Source: Jeotgalibacillus alimentarius
Lineage (GTDB): Bacteria > Bacillota > Bacilli > Bacillales > Jeotgalibacillaceae
Assembly (NCBI RefSeq): GCF_000829445.1
Contig: NZ_JXRQ01000015.1
Coordinates: forward strand, 124,001 to 188,000
DNA length: 64,000 nucleotides
Reading direction: 5' to 3'
Shown: positions 1 through 7,499 of the stretch, in pieces
Layout: each line of letters starts with the position of its first letter
How positions within the stretch are numbered: position 1 is the stretch's first letter
Translations under genes and position numbers: made by a program
The notes under the pieces: model-generated
What the model saw: only the letters and a program-made list of their open reading frames with translations
What the model was told of the DNA's origin: nothing
Database searches by the model: none

Positions 1-917
1 GCAAATATTCCACTACCAAGCACGCCAACTGTTAAGTTAATCGGCAGTTCATATGGATAAATGATCACCCGTCCGAGAATGTCACATACAAGAACAAAGA
101 GTGCACCCAGCATTGCTGTATGAGGCAGATTCTTTTTCAGATTGTCGCCCTGATAAATGCTGACGATATTCGGAATAATCAGTCCAAGAAACGGAATCAT
201 ACCGACAGTCAGCAGAACAGAAGATGCAACAAAGGCGACAAGTATCAGCCCTGTGTTGACAACAGTTCTATACTTCAGACCAAGACTGACTGCAAAATCC
301 TCACCCATTCCTGCGATCGTGAACTTGTTGGCAAATATGTATGCTGCGATCATGAATGGAATACTTAAAAACATCAGTTCATAGCGTCCGGTCACAATCA
401 GGGAAAAATCGCCCTGCATCCAGGCGGACATGTTCTGAATGAGATCACGCTCATAGGCAAAGAAGGTTGTGATGGAACTGATAATGTTTCCAAACATCAG
501 GCCGACAAGGGGTACAAAGATTACATCTTTGAATTTAATCCGGTCTAAAATTTTCATAAAAATAAACGTTCCGAGTAAAGCAAATAAAAAAGCAATACTC
601 ATTTTCACAAGTGGTGAAGCGCTTGTGAAAAGCATCAGTGATACCAGTACGCCAAGCCTTGCAGAGTCCATGGTCCCCGCAGTCGTTGGCGAGACAAACT
701 TATTTCGTGAGAGCTGCTGCATGATCAGCCCGCACACACTCATCCCCGCTCCCGCAAGCAAAATACTCATTAACCGCGGCAGTCTGCTGTTCCATAAAAC
801 GTGAAACTGTTCCTCTGATAAATCCAGCAGATCCATCGGTGAAATAGAAGATACACCGACAAACAGAGATCCTACAGCGAAAAGAACGAGTGCACTGGCC
901 AGATATCGTTTTTTCAT
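1..917 (-). CDS. yclN: Iron-siderophore ABC transporter permease, YclN type (3' end outside window)
   Basis: This is an integral membrane permease of the FecCD family that moves ferric siderophore across the membrane. About 305 codons are visible and the last few lie beyond the window edge. The protein starts MKKRYLASALVLFAVG and contains QQLSRNKFVSPTTAGTMDSA and GLIIPNIVSIYQGDNLKKN, which I recall as nearly identical to Bacillus subtilis YclN, the petrobactin permease. Partner genes for a second permease, ATPase and binding protein (yclO, P, Q) would be expected beyond position 1. A Fur box lies 32 bp upstream of the ATG, so iron repression is likely. The family assignment is firm; petrobactin as substrate is inferred from similarity. 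Confidence 0.85.
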   Translation of the reverse strand, partial: MKKRYLASALVLFAVGSLFVGVSSISPMDLLDLSEEQFHVLWNSRLPRLMSILLAGAGMSVCGLIMQQLSRNKFVSPTTAGTMDSARLGVLVSLMLFTSASPLVKMSIAFLFALLGTFIFMKILDRIKFKDVIFVPLVGLMFGNIISSITTFFAYERDLIQNMSAWMQGDFSLIVTGRYELMFLSIPFMIAAYIFANKFTIAGMGEDFAVSLGLKYRTVVNTGLILVAFVASSVLLTVGMIPFLGLIIPNIVSIYQGDNLKKNLPHTAMLGALFVLVCDILGRVIIYPYELPINLTVGVLGSGIF

Positions 918-948
918 ATTTGGAACCCGACTTTCTATTAAGCGAAAA

Positions 949-963
949 TGATAATTATTCTCA
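949..963. promoter_or_regulatory. Fur box upstream of yclN
   Basis: TGATAATTATTCTCA matches the 7-1-7 Fur consensus TGATAATNATTATCA at 14 of 15 positions. It lies between the terminator of the marR gene and the yclN start, where iron-dependent repression of yclN would act. Confidence 0.8.
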
Positions 964-972
964 CTGTATTCT

Positions 973-996
973 AAAAAAAAGAGAAGCTTCTTCTCT
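973..996 (-). terminator. Rho-independent terminator after the marR gene
   Basis: Read on the minus strand, arms AGAGAAG and CTTCTCT enclose a 3-nt loop and are followed by eight T. It separates marR transcription from the Fur-controlled yclN promoter. Confidence 0.7.
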
Positions 997-997
997 C

Positions 998-1062
998 CGT
1001 CAAACACTTGTTCCAACAACTAATATGCTAAAAAATATACTTGTCACAACAAGTGTTTGACG
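998..1062. promoter_or_regulatory. Nested dyads between marR and yclN, possible MarR operators
   Basis: A perfect 15-bp inverted repeat (998-1012 with 1048-1062) encloses 35 bp. Each end also contains a local dyad: TTGTTCCAACAA at 1008-1019, and ACTTGT-CACA-ACAAGT at 1039-1054. Two similar half-site pairs just beyond the marR stop suggest operator sites for that regulator, or a long mRNA hairpin. The function is inferred. Confidence 0.45.
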
Positions 1063-1071
1063 CAAAAAAGA

Positions 1072-1512
1072 TTATTCAAGATTGCCTCTAATTTTATCGA
1101 GGGCGTCTAACGTCAATGCCAATTCTTCTTCTGACAGGTCTTCTGACGCCTGGGCGATGGTTTTCTGCGCAAGGTGTTCGAGGTCGTGTCTGATTCGCTT
1201 TGCTTCATCAGTGAGCAAAATCTTATTCACGCGGCGATCCTTCTGATCAACTTCTCTTTTGACATATCCGCGCTTGATCAGGTTATCAATCAGTCTCGAT
1301 ACACTGGCTTGATCTCTTTCATTTTGAACAGCAAGGTCATTTTGAGTCTGAGCGTCGCGTTCATACAACCGGCTCAGAATTTGCCACTGTTCATACGAAA
1401 GATTAAAACCATTTTCTTTAAAATTACGATTTAACCGGCTGTTCATCAGCCTTGACGCATGGAAAAGCTTATAGCCCAGTGAATCATTCAGGAAATACTG
1501 CTTATCATTCAT
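1072..1512 (-). CDS. MarR family winged-helix transcriptional regulator
   Basis: A 146-residue dimeric MarR-type repressor. The winged helix lies at about residues 40-100 (SYEQWQILSRLYERDAQT...ERDQASVSRLIDNL). RGYVKREVDQKDRRVNKILLT is the wing and conserved DRR motif. The ATG at 1512 is preferred over the one at 1521 because AAAGG lies 9 nt before it, whereas it abuts the upstream ATG. It stands alone on the minus strand upstream of the siderophore permease. Dyads beyond its stop could be its own targets. The ligand and regulon are unknown; a role in redox or iron stress would be a guess. Confidence 0.85.
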   Translation of the reverse strand: MNDKQYFLNDSLGYKLFHASRLMNSRLNRNFKENGFNLSYEQWQILSRLYERDAQTQNDLAVQNERDQASVSRLIDNLIKRGYVKREVDQKDRRVNKILLTDEAKRIRHDLEHLAQKTIAQASEDLSEEELALTLDALDKIRGNLE

Positions 1513-1600
1513 TTGATCCATCCTTTTGTCTTCCCATAACTGATATTAATTGAAAATCGTTCTCAGTGCAAGGGGGAAATGAAATTTATTCAAAATTTAA

Positions 1601-1623
1601 GAGGCTGAGATTATCTCAGCCTC
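1601..1623 (-). terminator. Hairpin terminator after the DUF212 gene
   Basis: Perfect 10-bp arms GAGGCTGAGA and TCTCAGCCTC enclose a 3-nt loop just past the stop at 1644. On the minus strand it is followed by an AT-rich but weak T tract. Confidence 0.6.
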
Positions 1624-1643
1624 CTAAGACTTACAATTCCGTT

Positions 1644-2159
1644 TCACTCACCATTTTTAAAATCTCTGGCAATCAGCGGCTGCGGCTGTTCTCTGTCGAG
1701 TTTACGGTCTTCAAGCTTTGCTGAAGCGACACCATAAATGATGCCGAAAATGCCTCCTGCAAGCACTTCAAGCGGCTGGTGCCCCAGCAGTTCTTTTAAT
1801 TCTTTATCACGTTTTTCAAACTGCAGGCTCGGATAATCATCTGAAATAATTTCAAAATGATCCTCAAGGTCGTTTACCAGACGGGCGATTTCCCCTGTAT
1901 GTCTGCGGACACCCTGAGCGTCATACATTACGATTGAACCAAATACAATGGCAAGTGCCGTTTCAATATGGCGTGTCCCTCTGTTTGCCGCTACATAAGC
2001 TGCAAGAGATGCAACGCCTGCTGAGTGTGAACTCGGCATACCGCCAGTCTGGACGAGCGGTTTCAGCTCCCATTTCCCAGTCAGTTTTTTATGTGTCACA
2101 ATTTTTAATGCCTGGGCAATCCCAATAGCAGATAATGACGTTAAAACGCCTCTATTCAC
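1644..2159 (-). CDS. Divergent PAP2 family membrane protein (DUF212, YuiD-like)
   Basis: 171 residues with the hallmarks of the DUF212/YuiD family, a divergent relative of PAP2 phosphatases. QTGGMPSSHSAGVASLA (about 37-53) carries the phosphatase-like GGMPSSHS motif, and VMYDAQGVRRHTGEIARL follows. Several hydrophobic segments point to a membrane location. The start is GTG at 2159, preceded by AGGAGGAG at good spacing. It is a monocistronic unit with a hairpin downstream. In plants and bacteria the family has acid phosphatase-like annotation, but the substrate is not established. Family assignment is confident, function is not. Confidence 0.85.
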   Translation of the reverse strand: MNRGVLTSLSAIGIAQALKIVTHKKLTGKWELKPLVQTGGMPSSHSAGVASLAAYVAANRGTRHIETALAIVFGSIVMYDAQGVRRHTGEIARLVNDLEDHFEIISDDYPSLQFEKRDKELKELLGHQPLEVLAGGIFGIIYGVASAKLEDRKLDREQPQPLIARDFKNGE

Positions 2160-2231
2160 TCAAATCTCCTCCTGTCGGATATGTATATATTCTGTTAGTA
2201 ACCATACCCTTCCTGAGGAGAATTATTCTAG

Positions 2232-3731
2232 CTAGATGAAAAATGGGGCTACCACATGAATCGCAATATTAGCTGAAAAATGGGCAATCATAGCAAATTC
2301 AATGCCCAGTGTCAGAAATAGAAAGCCGAAGAAGAGTCCTCCAATACCATTGATAAGCACCATCCCAAAAAATAGACCGGGTGTCAGTTCAAAGTGATCC
2401 ATTGCTACCCCGTAGTGCATAATTCCAAATACGAGTGCTGCAAATACAATCGCAAACGAACTTTTCCATCTGCTCACTTTACGCTTGCCGATCTTAACCA
2501 GCAAAATCATGATCAGGCTGACTAAAAACATTCTGAAAATCGATTCTTCGTTAATAGCAGCACCGCCCGCACCCAATATACTCAGCCACCAGACAGGCTC
2601 CTGAATCGTTGAATTATCAATCCCGAGCGGCTTTGAAATGACCAGGCTGACTGCAAGAATCAGAGAACCGACTACCAGACCCCCTCCGATCGTTTTAGCA
2701 GCATTTAGCCACCAACCTTTACAAATCACAGGGACTTCAGTGAGTTTTTTAAATGCAGGGTCATACAACGCAAGCTTTTTAAGTATCAACAGTGCCAAAA
2801 ATACTAAAACACCCGTCTCAATCACTACCTGAAATAAATAGAATGCTCCAAACGCAACAGGTGATAGTCCAAGTTGTGTATGCAGACCTTCTCTTTCCAT
2901 CGCATACGGAATAATGGCAAGCGCCCCTGCTATATTGATCAACATCAAAATCCAATACAGCTTCCAATTTACAATCGGAGTCTTTTTCACAGCACTTTCA
3001 TGCTGAACTGGCAATACCTGCTCTCTTTGAACTGTCTCAATAAACCGTTCAGGTTCATCAAGATATAGCCAGGCCTCTGACACCTCAAACTTCCTGCCAA
3101 AATAGCCTGTCGCGACCAACGGCGTTTTAAACTTCACCGCATATGATGGGTCATCTCCCGCTCCAAAAACCCTTGTCAGAACCCTTGGAAAAGCAGTAGC
3201 GTGAAACACATTAGATGGGTGAATGATGCCACCCTGTTTATTATATTGAATTCCAGTGGGCTCAAAGGAAGCAACCTGATGTACACCAAAAGACAGTTCC
3301 CTTCTCAGACCGATTCGCATATGTACGTTTCCATTTTTCACTGTTACCGGCCTGTGCCGTAACACATTATAATCTCCCATCAGATAAAAGACCGAATAAA
3401 TATGGAGACCTGTCATGATCCAGACTGTTTCAGGGTAAAGAATTTTCAAATAGTAGTGAAAAATAAACATTTCAAGTAACTGTTCATGAACAAGTGCGAG
3501 AAAAAACCAGAAGTAAGCTGACTGTTTATGATAAGTAAATTCATTCGCTCTATATTTTGGTTTATTCCATTTAAAGAATGCATAGAACAGGATCAGCCAT
3601 TCTTTTTTGAATAGCGTGATGAGTGGATTCCCTCTCAACTTTCCCTGCCTGTGCAAAACCACCCATACGACTAACGCGGCTTCAAGTAATACTGCAAAAA
3701 TAATAAGAGAAATCATTAAATCACGGTCCAT
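2232..3731 (-). CDS. Two-part membrane protein: YdjM-like module unknown plus C-terminal CPBP (CAAX-type) protease
   Basis: About 499 residues. The C-terminal half (about 280-499) is a CPBP/Abi intramembrane protease: NEESIFRMFLVSL supplies the EExxxR motif, HYGVAMDHF the first histidine region, and HFSANIAIHVV the last. The N-terminal half (about 45-240) has membrane helices and a soluble KNGNVHMRIGLRREL stretch. It is clearly related to residues 162-340 of the protein encoded at 5821-6843. I do not recognise that N-terminal module in any named family, so only the protease part of the name is a functional claim. ATG at 3731 suits the GGGGG ribosome site better than the one at 3737. It is third in a tight operon after an XRE regulator and a 4-helix protein. 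Confidence 0.75.
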   Translation of the reverse strand: MDRDLMISLIIFAVLLEAALVVWVVLHRQGKLRGNPLITLFKKEWLILFYAFFKWNKPKYRANEFTYHKQSAYFWFFLALVHEQLLEMFIFHYYLKILYPETVWIMTGLHIYSVFYLMGDYNVLRHRPVTVKNGNVHMRIGLRRELSFGVHQVASFEPTGIQYNKQGGIIHPSNVFHATAFPRVLTRVFGAGDDPSYAVKFKTPLVATGYFGRKFEVSEAWLYLDEPERFIETVQREQVLPVQHESAVKKTPIVNWKLYWILMLINIAGALAIIPYAMEREGLHTQLGLSPVAFGAFYLFQVVIETGVLVFLALLILKKLALYDPAFKKLTEVPVICKGWWLNAAKTIGGGLVVGSLILAVSLVISKPLGIDNSTIQEPVWWLSILGAGGAAINEESIFRMFLVSLIMILLVKIGKRKVSRWKSSFAIVFAALVFGIMHYGVAMDHFELTPGLFFGMVLINGIGGLFFGFLFLTLGIEFAMIAHFSANIAIHVVAPFFI

Positions 3732-3747
3732 CCCCATGTCCCCCTCG

Positions 3748-4173
3748 TCAGATATGACGTCTCATATGCACCCAGTAAATGGCATATTGAATGACGCCCA
3801 TTGCAGTTAATATCAGAACCGGCAGATAAATAACGTGATTAAAATAAGCTGTCAGTGCAATTGCCGGTGGAATGATGAGTGCAAAAAACACGTAAACACT
3901 TCTTGTTGCCTTAAACGTCAGCCACTGCATCCCTTCATCTTCTTCTCTTAACTCCATAGGAATAATCTGAGGCTTGATTTTATTTTGCGGATTAATCCGG
4001 TTATAGATTGGTATACTCCCAAGCAATATCAGAATTGGAATACCCAGCACCATTGAATCGATTTTGTACCATGCAGGCATCACACTGCTGTATTTCTCAC
4101 TCAGCATAATTAGTCCCAGTCCAATGACAAGTACGATATTAAAAACAGGTGAATGAAATATTTTCTTTAACAT
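3748..4173 (-). CDS. Four-helix membrane protein, DUF2178-like
   Basis: 141 residues with four predicted membrane helices, in pairs at about 10-65 and 90-138. The soluble linker contains REEDEGMQWLTFKATRSVY, reminiscent of the EDER...KA pattern of DUF2178 proteins. Such proteins are commonly encoded beside a short YozG-like XRE regulator, as here: the regulator stop is one base upstream of this ATG. The tight spacing implies co-transcription and probably a joint role, but neither substrate nor activity can be read from the sequence. Confidence 0.6.
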   Translation of the reverse strand: MLKKIFHSPVFNIVLVIGLGLIMLSEKYSSVMPAWYKIDSMVLGIPILILLGSIPIYNRINPQNKIKPQIIPMELREEDEGMQWLTFKATRSVYVFFALIIPPAIALTAYFNHVIYLPVLILTAMGVIQYAIYWVHMRRHI

Positions 4174-4174
4174 G

Positions 4175-4375
4175 TCAGTCCTCCTTTACTCCAAAAAGAT
4201 CTTCTACCTTAATTCCAAAAACATCAGCCATTTTCAGCGCAAGTAACACAGAAGGAGCGTAATCTCCTTTTTCAATCAGTCCGATCGTCTGACGGGTAAT
4301 CCCCATCCGATCTGCAAGCTCCTGCTGTGTCATCCCATGCCTGGCCCTCCATTCTTTCACTTTATTTGTCAGCAC
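4175..4375 (-). CDS. Small XRE/Cro-CI family regulator (YozG-like)
   Basis: 66 residues making up essentially one helix-turn-helix domain. MTQQELADRMGITRQTIGLI is the classic recognition region and ends in EKGDYAPSVLLALKMADVFG. The GTG at 4375 is preferred over the TTG at 4384 because the GGGGG ribosome site abuts that TTG but is 9 nt from the GTG. It leads an operon with a 4-helix protein and a CPBP protease. Direct repeats carrying TTTACAT overlap its promoter region, which fits autoregulation. Confidence 0.85.
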   Translation of the reverse strand: MLTNKVKEWRARHGMTQQELADRMGITRQTIGLIEKGDYAPSVLLALKMADVFGIKVEDLFGVKED

Positions 4376-4409
4376 AGAATTCAACCCCCTCTATTGCTAC
4401 TTATTGTAA

Positions 4410-4464
4410 ATGTAAAGGATCATTTGCATAATGTAAACGATCCTTGTCATTATGTAAGAAATAT
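4410..4464 (-). promoter_or_regulatory. Promoter with direct repeats spaced 21 bp, probable XRE operator
   Basis: ATGTAA recurs at 4410, 4431 and 4452, exactly 21 bp apart, within the longer matches ATGTAAAGGATC and ATGTAAACGATC. On the minus strand this gives TTTACA, 17 bp, then TACATT, a plausible sigma-A promoter inside the repeats. Two helical turns between copies suits cooperative repressor binding on one face. Confidence 0.5.
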
Positions 4465-4504
4465 GTCACACATTACTCAAACACAATATAAAAAAAGAAG
4501 CCCA

Positions 4505-5527
4505 TTATCGGACTCCTTTTACTTCATCGTATATGCGGGCAAAATCCATCTCCACAATCGGCTCTTCCTTCAACAGCCGTTCACGGAGACTACTGACCAG
4601 TGCCTGTTCCCGTTCGCTTGCCTGCTCAAGATCAACCTGTTTATGAAACACACCATATAACGTGTAATCTCTCATTTTCAAAAACAGCGGCAGCCGCTCA
4701 ATCCATTCCTGATCGATATTGCTTTTTCTCATATACCCGGACAGAAAAGCCTTCAGAAACTTCTCCCCCTGCTCAGACCGTTCTTCAAGAGAAAGGTGAT
4801 TATGTTTCCACAAAATCGTATAGTACAGCGGAATCGCGATATCACTGACGTAGTGAAAATACATCGTATCATCAAAATCAAACAGGTGAAGCTCCCCTTC
4901 GTCAACAAAGAAATTCCCCATATGAATGTCAGAGTGAATTAATCCATACACCTGCTGATCAGTTGGCAGCTGCCTGATACGCCCAACCAGATCACGGTTG
5001 CCTTCGATGATGTGCTGATCATCTTCAGATAAATATTTTGCAAGCTCAATCAGATCATCCTCATACCAGTGCGGCCGGTCGATCCTGGCTGTATCAAAAT
5101 CCTTTGCTGCAGTATGCAGTTCCCCCGTGATCTCTCCCCACTTTTCAAAAAGCGGGACATCGAATGCCGGATCATCCATTTTAATGAGTGAGCCAGGCGC
5201 TTTGTTAAAAAGGCATGCATAAAAGTACGTATCCTCCGCCGGAATCTCAACAACGAGATCACCATCAACAGATTCGTTCACCAGTGATACATTGATTCCC
5301 CGACTGTGCAGATCATTGATCCATAGCAGCTCGCTCTCCACTTCAGTTTTTGTACGATGTGATGAGTGTGTAAGTCTGAGCACATACGGCACTCCGTTTT
5401 TAGATACTTCATAGACATAATTCTCGAAACCATTCAGGTTTTTAGCCTGAGCAGCATCCGTTCCAAAACGTGACGCTGCCTCTGTAAGCAGTTCATGTGA
5501 AAATAATCGTTCGACTGACTGTTCCAT
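4505..5527 (-). CDS. Phosphotransferase enzyme family protein (APH/choline kinase-like)
   Basis: 340 residues with an aminoglycoside phosphotransferase/homoserine kinase type fold. YEVSKNGVPYVLRLTHSSHR is the nucleotide-binding lobe. GLIHSDIHMGNFFVDEGELH holds the catalytic HxDxxxxN loop (about 196-205), followed by LFDFDDTMYFHY, the metal-binding DFD. These residues argue for an active small-molecule kinase. The substrate cannot be inferred. The ATG at 5527 has GGAGG 5 nt before it. It is a single gene whose 3' region runs into the XRE promoter. Confidence 0.8.
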   Translation of the reverse strand: MEQSVERLFSHELLTEAASRFGTDAAQAKNLNGFENYVYEVSKNGVPYVLRLTHSSHRTKTEVESELLWINDLHSRGINVSLVNESVDGDLVVEIPAEDTYFYACLFNKAPGSLIKMDDPAFDVPLFEKWGEITGELHTAAKDFDTARIDRPHWYEDDLIELAKYLSEDDQHIIEGNRDLVGRIRQLPTDQQVYGLIHSDIHMGNFFVDEGELHLFDFDDTMYFHYVSDIAIPLYYTILWKHNHLSLEERSEQGEKFLKAFLSGYMRKSNIDQEWIERLPLFLKMRDYTLYGVFHKQVDLEQASEREQALVSSLRERLLKEEPIVEMDFARIYDEVKGVR

Positions 5528-5555
5528 AAGATCCTCCAGTTTTTAATAAAATAGG

Positions 5556-5766
5556 CTATGTTAAAGCCCAATATTGTTTTAGCACAGCTGGTGATTCTCG
5601 CTGCAGGGGGACGACTCCGGCAGGAGAAGCGTGACAGGTGAGACCCCGCAGACGCGAAGCGTTGAGGAGGGCCGATTGAACCGGAGCCAAAAAGACGGCT
5701 CATGCGGAAAGCGTTCCCCCTGCAGCGGAAATCAACAGCCGCCTTTAACAGAGCTTTAAAGCATAG
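5556..5766. repeat. Long palindromic interspersed repeat, near full-length copy
   Basis: The ends form an imperfect terminal inverted repeat: CTATGTTAAAGC at the left and the complement of GCTTTAAAGCATAG at the right. Inner inverted parts are GCTGGTGATTCTCGCTGCAG and the complement of CTGCAGCGGAAATCAACAGC. The middle is GC-rich, unlike the flanks, and has no convincing gene. Deletion derivatives lie at 12302-12377 and 14483-14576. The overall look matches GC-rich intergenic repeats I remember from many Bacillus-group genomes. Confidence 0.8.
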
Positions 5767-5820
5767 TGTACAGAACGCTATGCGGCCTCCGTCTATGGAC
5801 GGGGAGAAGATTTTTTTAAA

Positions 5821-6843
5821 TCAAACATTGTCCTGCTCCAATAGACGTCTTAATTTTTCAGGTTCATCCACGCAGAATGAAGCATGGTTTATAGGCTTCG
5901 TTTTTCCATAAAAGAGTGTCAATTCAACCGGTTCTTTAAAGTAGATCGTTAACTGCGGCAGGGGCTGTTCAAAGTCCTGATAAGCAAACAGCGTTGTGTC
6001 AGGATAAATTTCATCTGACCATTCGACGCGCTCAATGTTTGATAACTCAACAGTCATCTGCTGTCTGATTCCCTGTGCCACATAGAGTTTACCGTTTTTA
6101 ATTTCAAGCGGGATTAAACGGGCAATTTGCAGTTCTGCGAGAAACAGCAGGATAGAATAGATATTCAGTATAAGTAAGATGATTGAAATGACAGGCCACT
6201 TCCCGTGCAGCCACCAGTGAAGTCCTATCGTCTCAAGAACGATTGCGTGGATCAGCATGAGCTGGATCGCTATCACACTGGTCTTTTTATGCATCGTGAC
6301 AGTACCTGCATGCTCGATCGGCTTTTTCCAAAAACCTGTGATCGCATAGTAAAACATCAGAAATTCATGAGTGAAAATACGTAAAATGAGTGCATGATTT
6401 ATATTCTTTGTTACTGCCGGGACTGCTGAAAATAATAAAGGTGATTCTGACTCACGTATATGTCTTCTGATCTTTGGTATCTTCCATATTGCAAGCCCAA
6501 GAAGACTGAGTTCAGCAATAAACAGCAGGCCTTCAACAGCGAGCCCCGTATAAAAAACTGGACGCACCATAGCATGATAAGCAGAAGGAACAAGCAAATT
6601 CACAAGCAAGATGCCAAAAAACAATACAGCCACCATATATCTTTTCTTTAACCTGAATGCTGCCAGGACAAGAAGCGGCATCACAATCAGCAGGTCCAGC
6701 ATTGATCCGGCTATGACACCCGGGTCAAGTGAAATTGACAGACTCCGTTGCACAGCAGGCTGATAAAGAAGAACGTTCGTGAGCAATAACAAAAATAAAA
6801 GGATACATGCAGGTTTTGAAAATCGGGTTTGACGCAGGACCAC
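5821..6843 (-). CDS. Polytopic membrane protein of unknown function, shares a module with the CPBP protein
   Basis: 340 residues. About eight hydrophobic helices occupy residues 15-235, followed by a soluble tail of about 100 residues. Residues 162-340 align with the N-terminal half of the protein at 2232-3731 through shared features: FYYA, KKP, HKK, HAIVLE, IYS, IKNGKLYV, and FKEP...DEPEKL. The soluble part could be a PH-like beta domain, but that is a guess. GTG at 6843 is preferred over GTG at 6852, which touches the AAAGGG ribosome site. It is a single gene; a terminator-like hairpin and 21-nt repeats lie upstream. Confidence 0.65.
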   Translation of the reverse strand: MVLRQTRFSKPACILLFLLLLTNVLLYQPAVQRSLSISLDPGVIAGSMLDLLIVMPLLVLAAFRLKKRYMVAVLFFGILLVNLLVPSAYHAMVRPVFYTGLAVEGLLFIAELSLLGLAIWKIPKIRRHIRESESPLLFSAVPAVTKNINHALILRIFTHEFLMFYYAITGFWKKPIEHAGTVTMHKKTSVIAIQLMLIHAIVLETIGLHWWLHGKWPVISIILLILNIYSILLFLAELQIARLIPLEIKNGKLYVAQGIRQQMTVELSNIERVEWSDEIYPDTTLFAYQDFEQPLPQLTIYFKEPVELTLFYGKTKPINHASFCVDEPEKLRRLLEQDNV

Positions 6844-6889
6844 AACGAACACCCCTTTACGGTGTTATAATTCTATTTAACCACTAACT

Positions 6890-6921
6890 GTTTAAAAAAG
6901 GAATTTAACTTTTGGATAAAC
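6890..6921 (-). terminator. AT-rich hairpin upstream of the 340-residue membrane protein, terminator-like
   Basis: Arms GTTTA and TAAAC enclose AAAAAG...CTTTT; on the minus strand the right side is T-rich. It lies between 21-nt repeats and the next minus-strand gene, exactly as the hairpin at 63304-63340 does. No minus-strand gene lies upstream for it to terminate. Confidence 0.4.
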
Positions 6922-6931
6922 GTGAAATCAG

Positions 6932-7081
6932 ATAGGTCAAATTACACTATTCTGTGAACATCACATGCTGAACGTCGAACATGAACTGTTTTTCTTCGAA
7001 CATGCGCTTTCAAACGCCGAACATGAGTTGTTTTTCTCCGAACATCCACTCTCAAACGCCGAACTCGCTCCCTGCTTCCTC
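6932..7081. repeat. 21-nt period repeat array A with conserved leader
   Basis: GGTCAAATTACACTATTCT is followed by units starting GAAC at 6956, 6977, 6998, 7019, 7040 and 7061, each exactly 21 nt. Units 2 and 4 and units 3 and 5 resemble each other most, giving a 42-nt super-period. The leader matches 63348-63369 at 20 of 22 positions. Short reading frames through the array look like artefacts of the 7-codon period. Confidence 0.85.
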
Positions 7082-7179
7082 CGCCCCCCGCACGACCACC
7101 ACAAAAAAGAAACCGCTTTCATTCGCAATTCCATTGTCAAAATGTTATAATAATTTCACACAAGAGGAGGAACATGACG

Positions 7180-7368
7180 ATGGATCCCAGAGTGAAATAT
7201 CTGATGCTCGTACTCCCGACGTTTATTCTGAGCATTGTACTGCTCTACATATTGCCTGAAAGCAGAAGTCTGCTTGCGATGTCACCAGTCATTGCAGCAT
7301 GGATCATTTATTTTCTCTGGCAGTATGCAGAAAAGCAGTCTGATGACGATGAAGAAAGTACAATCTGA
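7180..7368 (+). CDS. Small two-helix membrane protein
   Basis: 62 residues with two membrane helices (about 6-25 and 34-52) and an acidic tail, EKQSDDDEESTI. The start at 7180 is chosen because GGAGG at 7166-7170 is 9 nt away; the ATG at 7174 is only 3 nt from it. TATAAT at 7146-7151 is a good -10 element, but no clear -35 is visible. It is followed after 18 nt by a 32-residue reading frame. I do not recognise the family. Confidence 0.6.
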   Translation: MDPRVKYLMLVLPTFILSIVLLYILPESRSLLAMSPVIAAWIIYFLWQYAEKQSDDDEESTI

Positions 7369-7386
7369 ATTAATGGAGGTTTTTTA

Positions 7387-7485
7387 GTGGCTGCACTATT
7401 TTCCATATTAGGGGATTTGTTTTCAGCAATTGCCATGAACTTCTGGCACCGCAGACATAAAGAAGAAAATCCTGAATCGGAATGA
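7387..7485 (+). CDS. Very short protein with amphipathic/hydrophobic N-terminus (32 residues)
   Basis: A GTG start is preceded by GGAGG at 7375-7379 with 7-nt spacing. The peptide begins MAALFSILGDLFSAIAMNFW and ends in a charged stretch, HRRHKEENPESE. It resembles a small single-helix membrane or membrane-bound peptide. The terminator stem overlaps its last codons and stop. It is probably co-transcribed with the 62-residue membrane protein. The coding call rests on the ribosome site, composition and terminator position only. Confidence 0.5.
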   Translation: MAALFSILGDLFSAIAMNFWHRRHKEENPESE

Positions 7486-7499
7486 TTCAGGATTTTTTA
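7468..7499. terminator. Bidirectional terminator overlapping a stop codon
   Basis: 11-bp arms AATCCTGAATC and GATTCAGGATT enclose GGAAT and are followed by a T tract. It serves the + strand pair ending at 7485 and the minus-strand gene ending at 7497. Confidence 0.75.

Noticed and set aside
5434-5703. Minus-strand frame in the palindromic repeat
   Set aside because: Runs from the repeat into the kinase-like gene in another frame; composition follows the GC-rich repeat.
6956-7081. CRISPR array
   Set aside because: Units are contiguous and degenerate, with no constant repeat and unique spacers, and no cas genes are near.
6965-7259. Two overlapping + frames through array A that read as repetitive peptides
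   Set aside because: The 21-nt period is a multiple of three, so any frame without stops becomes a heptad repeat. No ribosome site, and the sequence is explained by the repeat.
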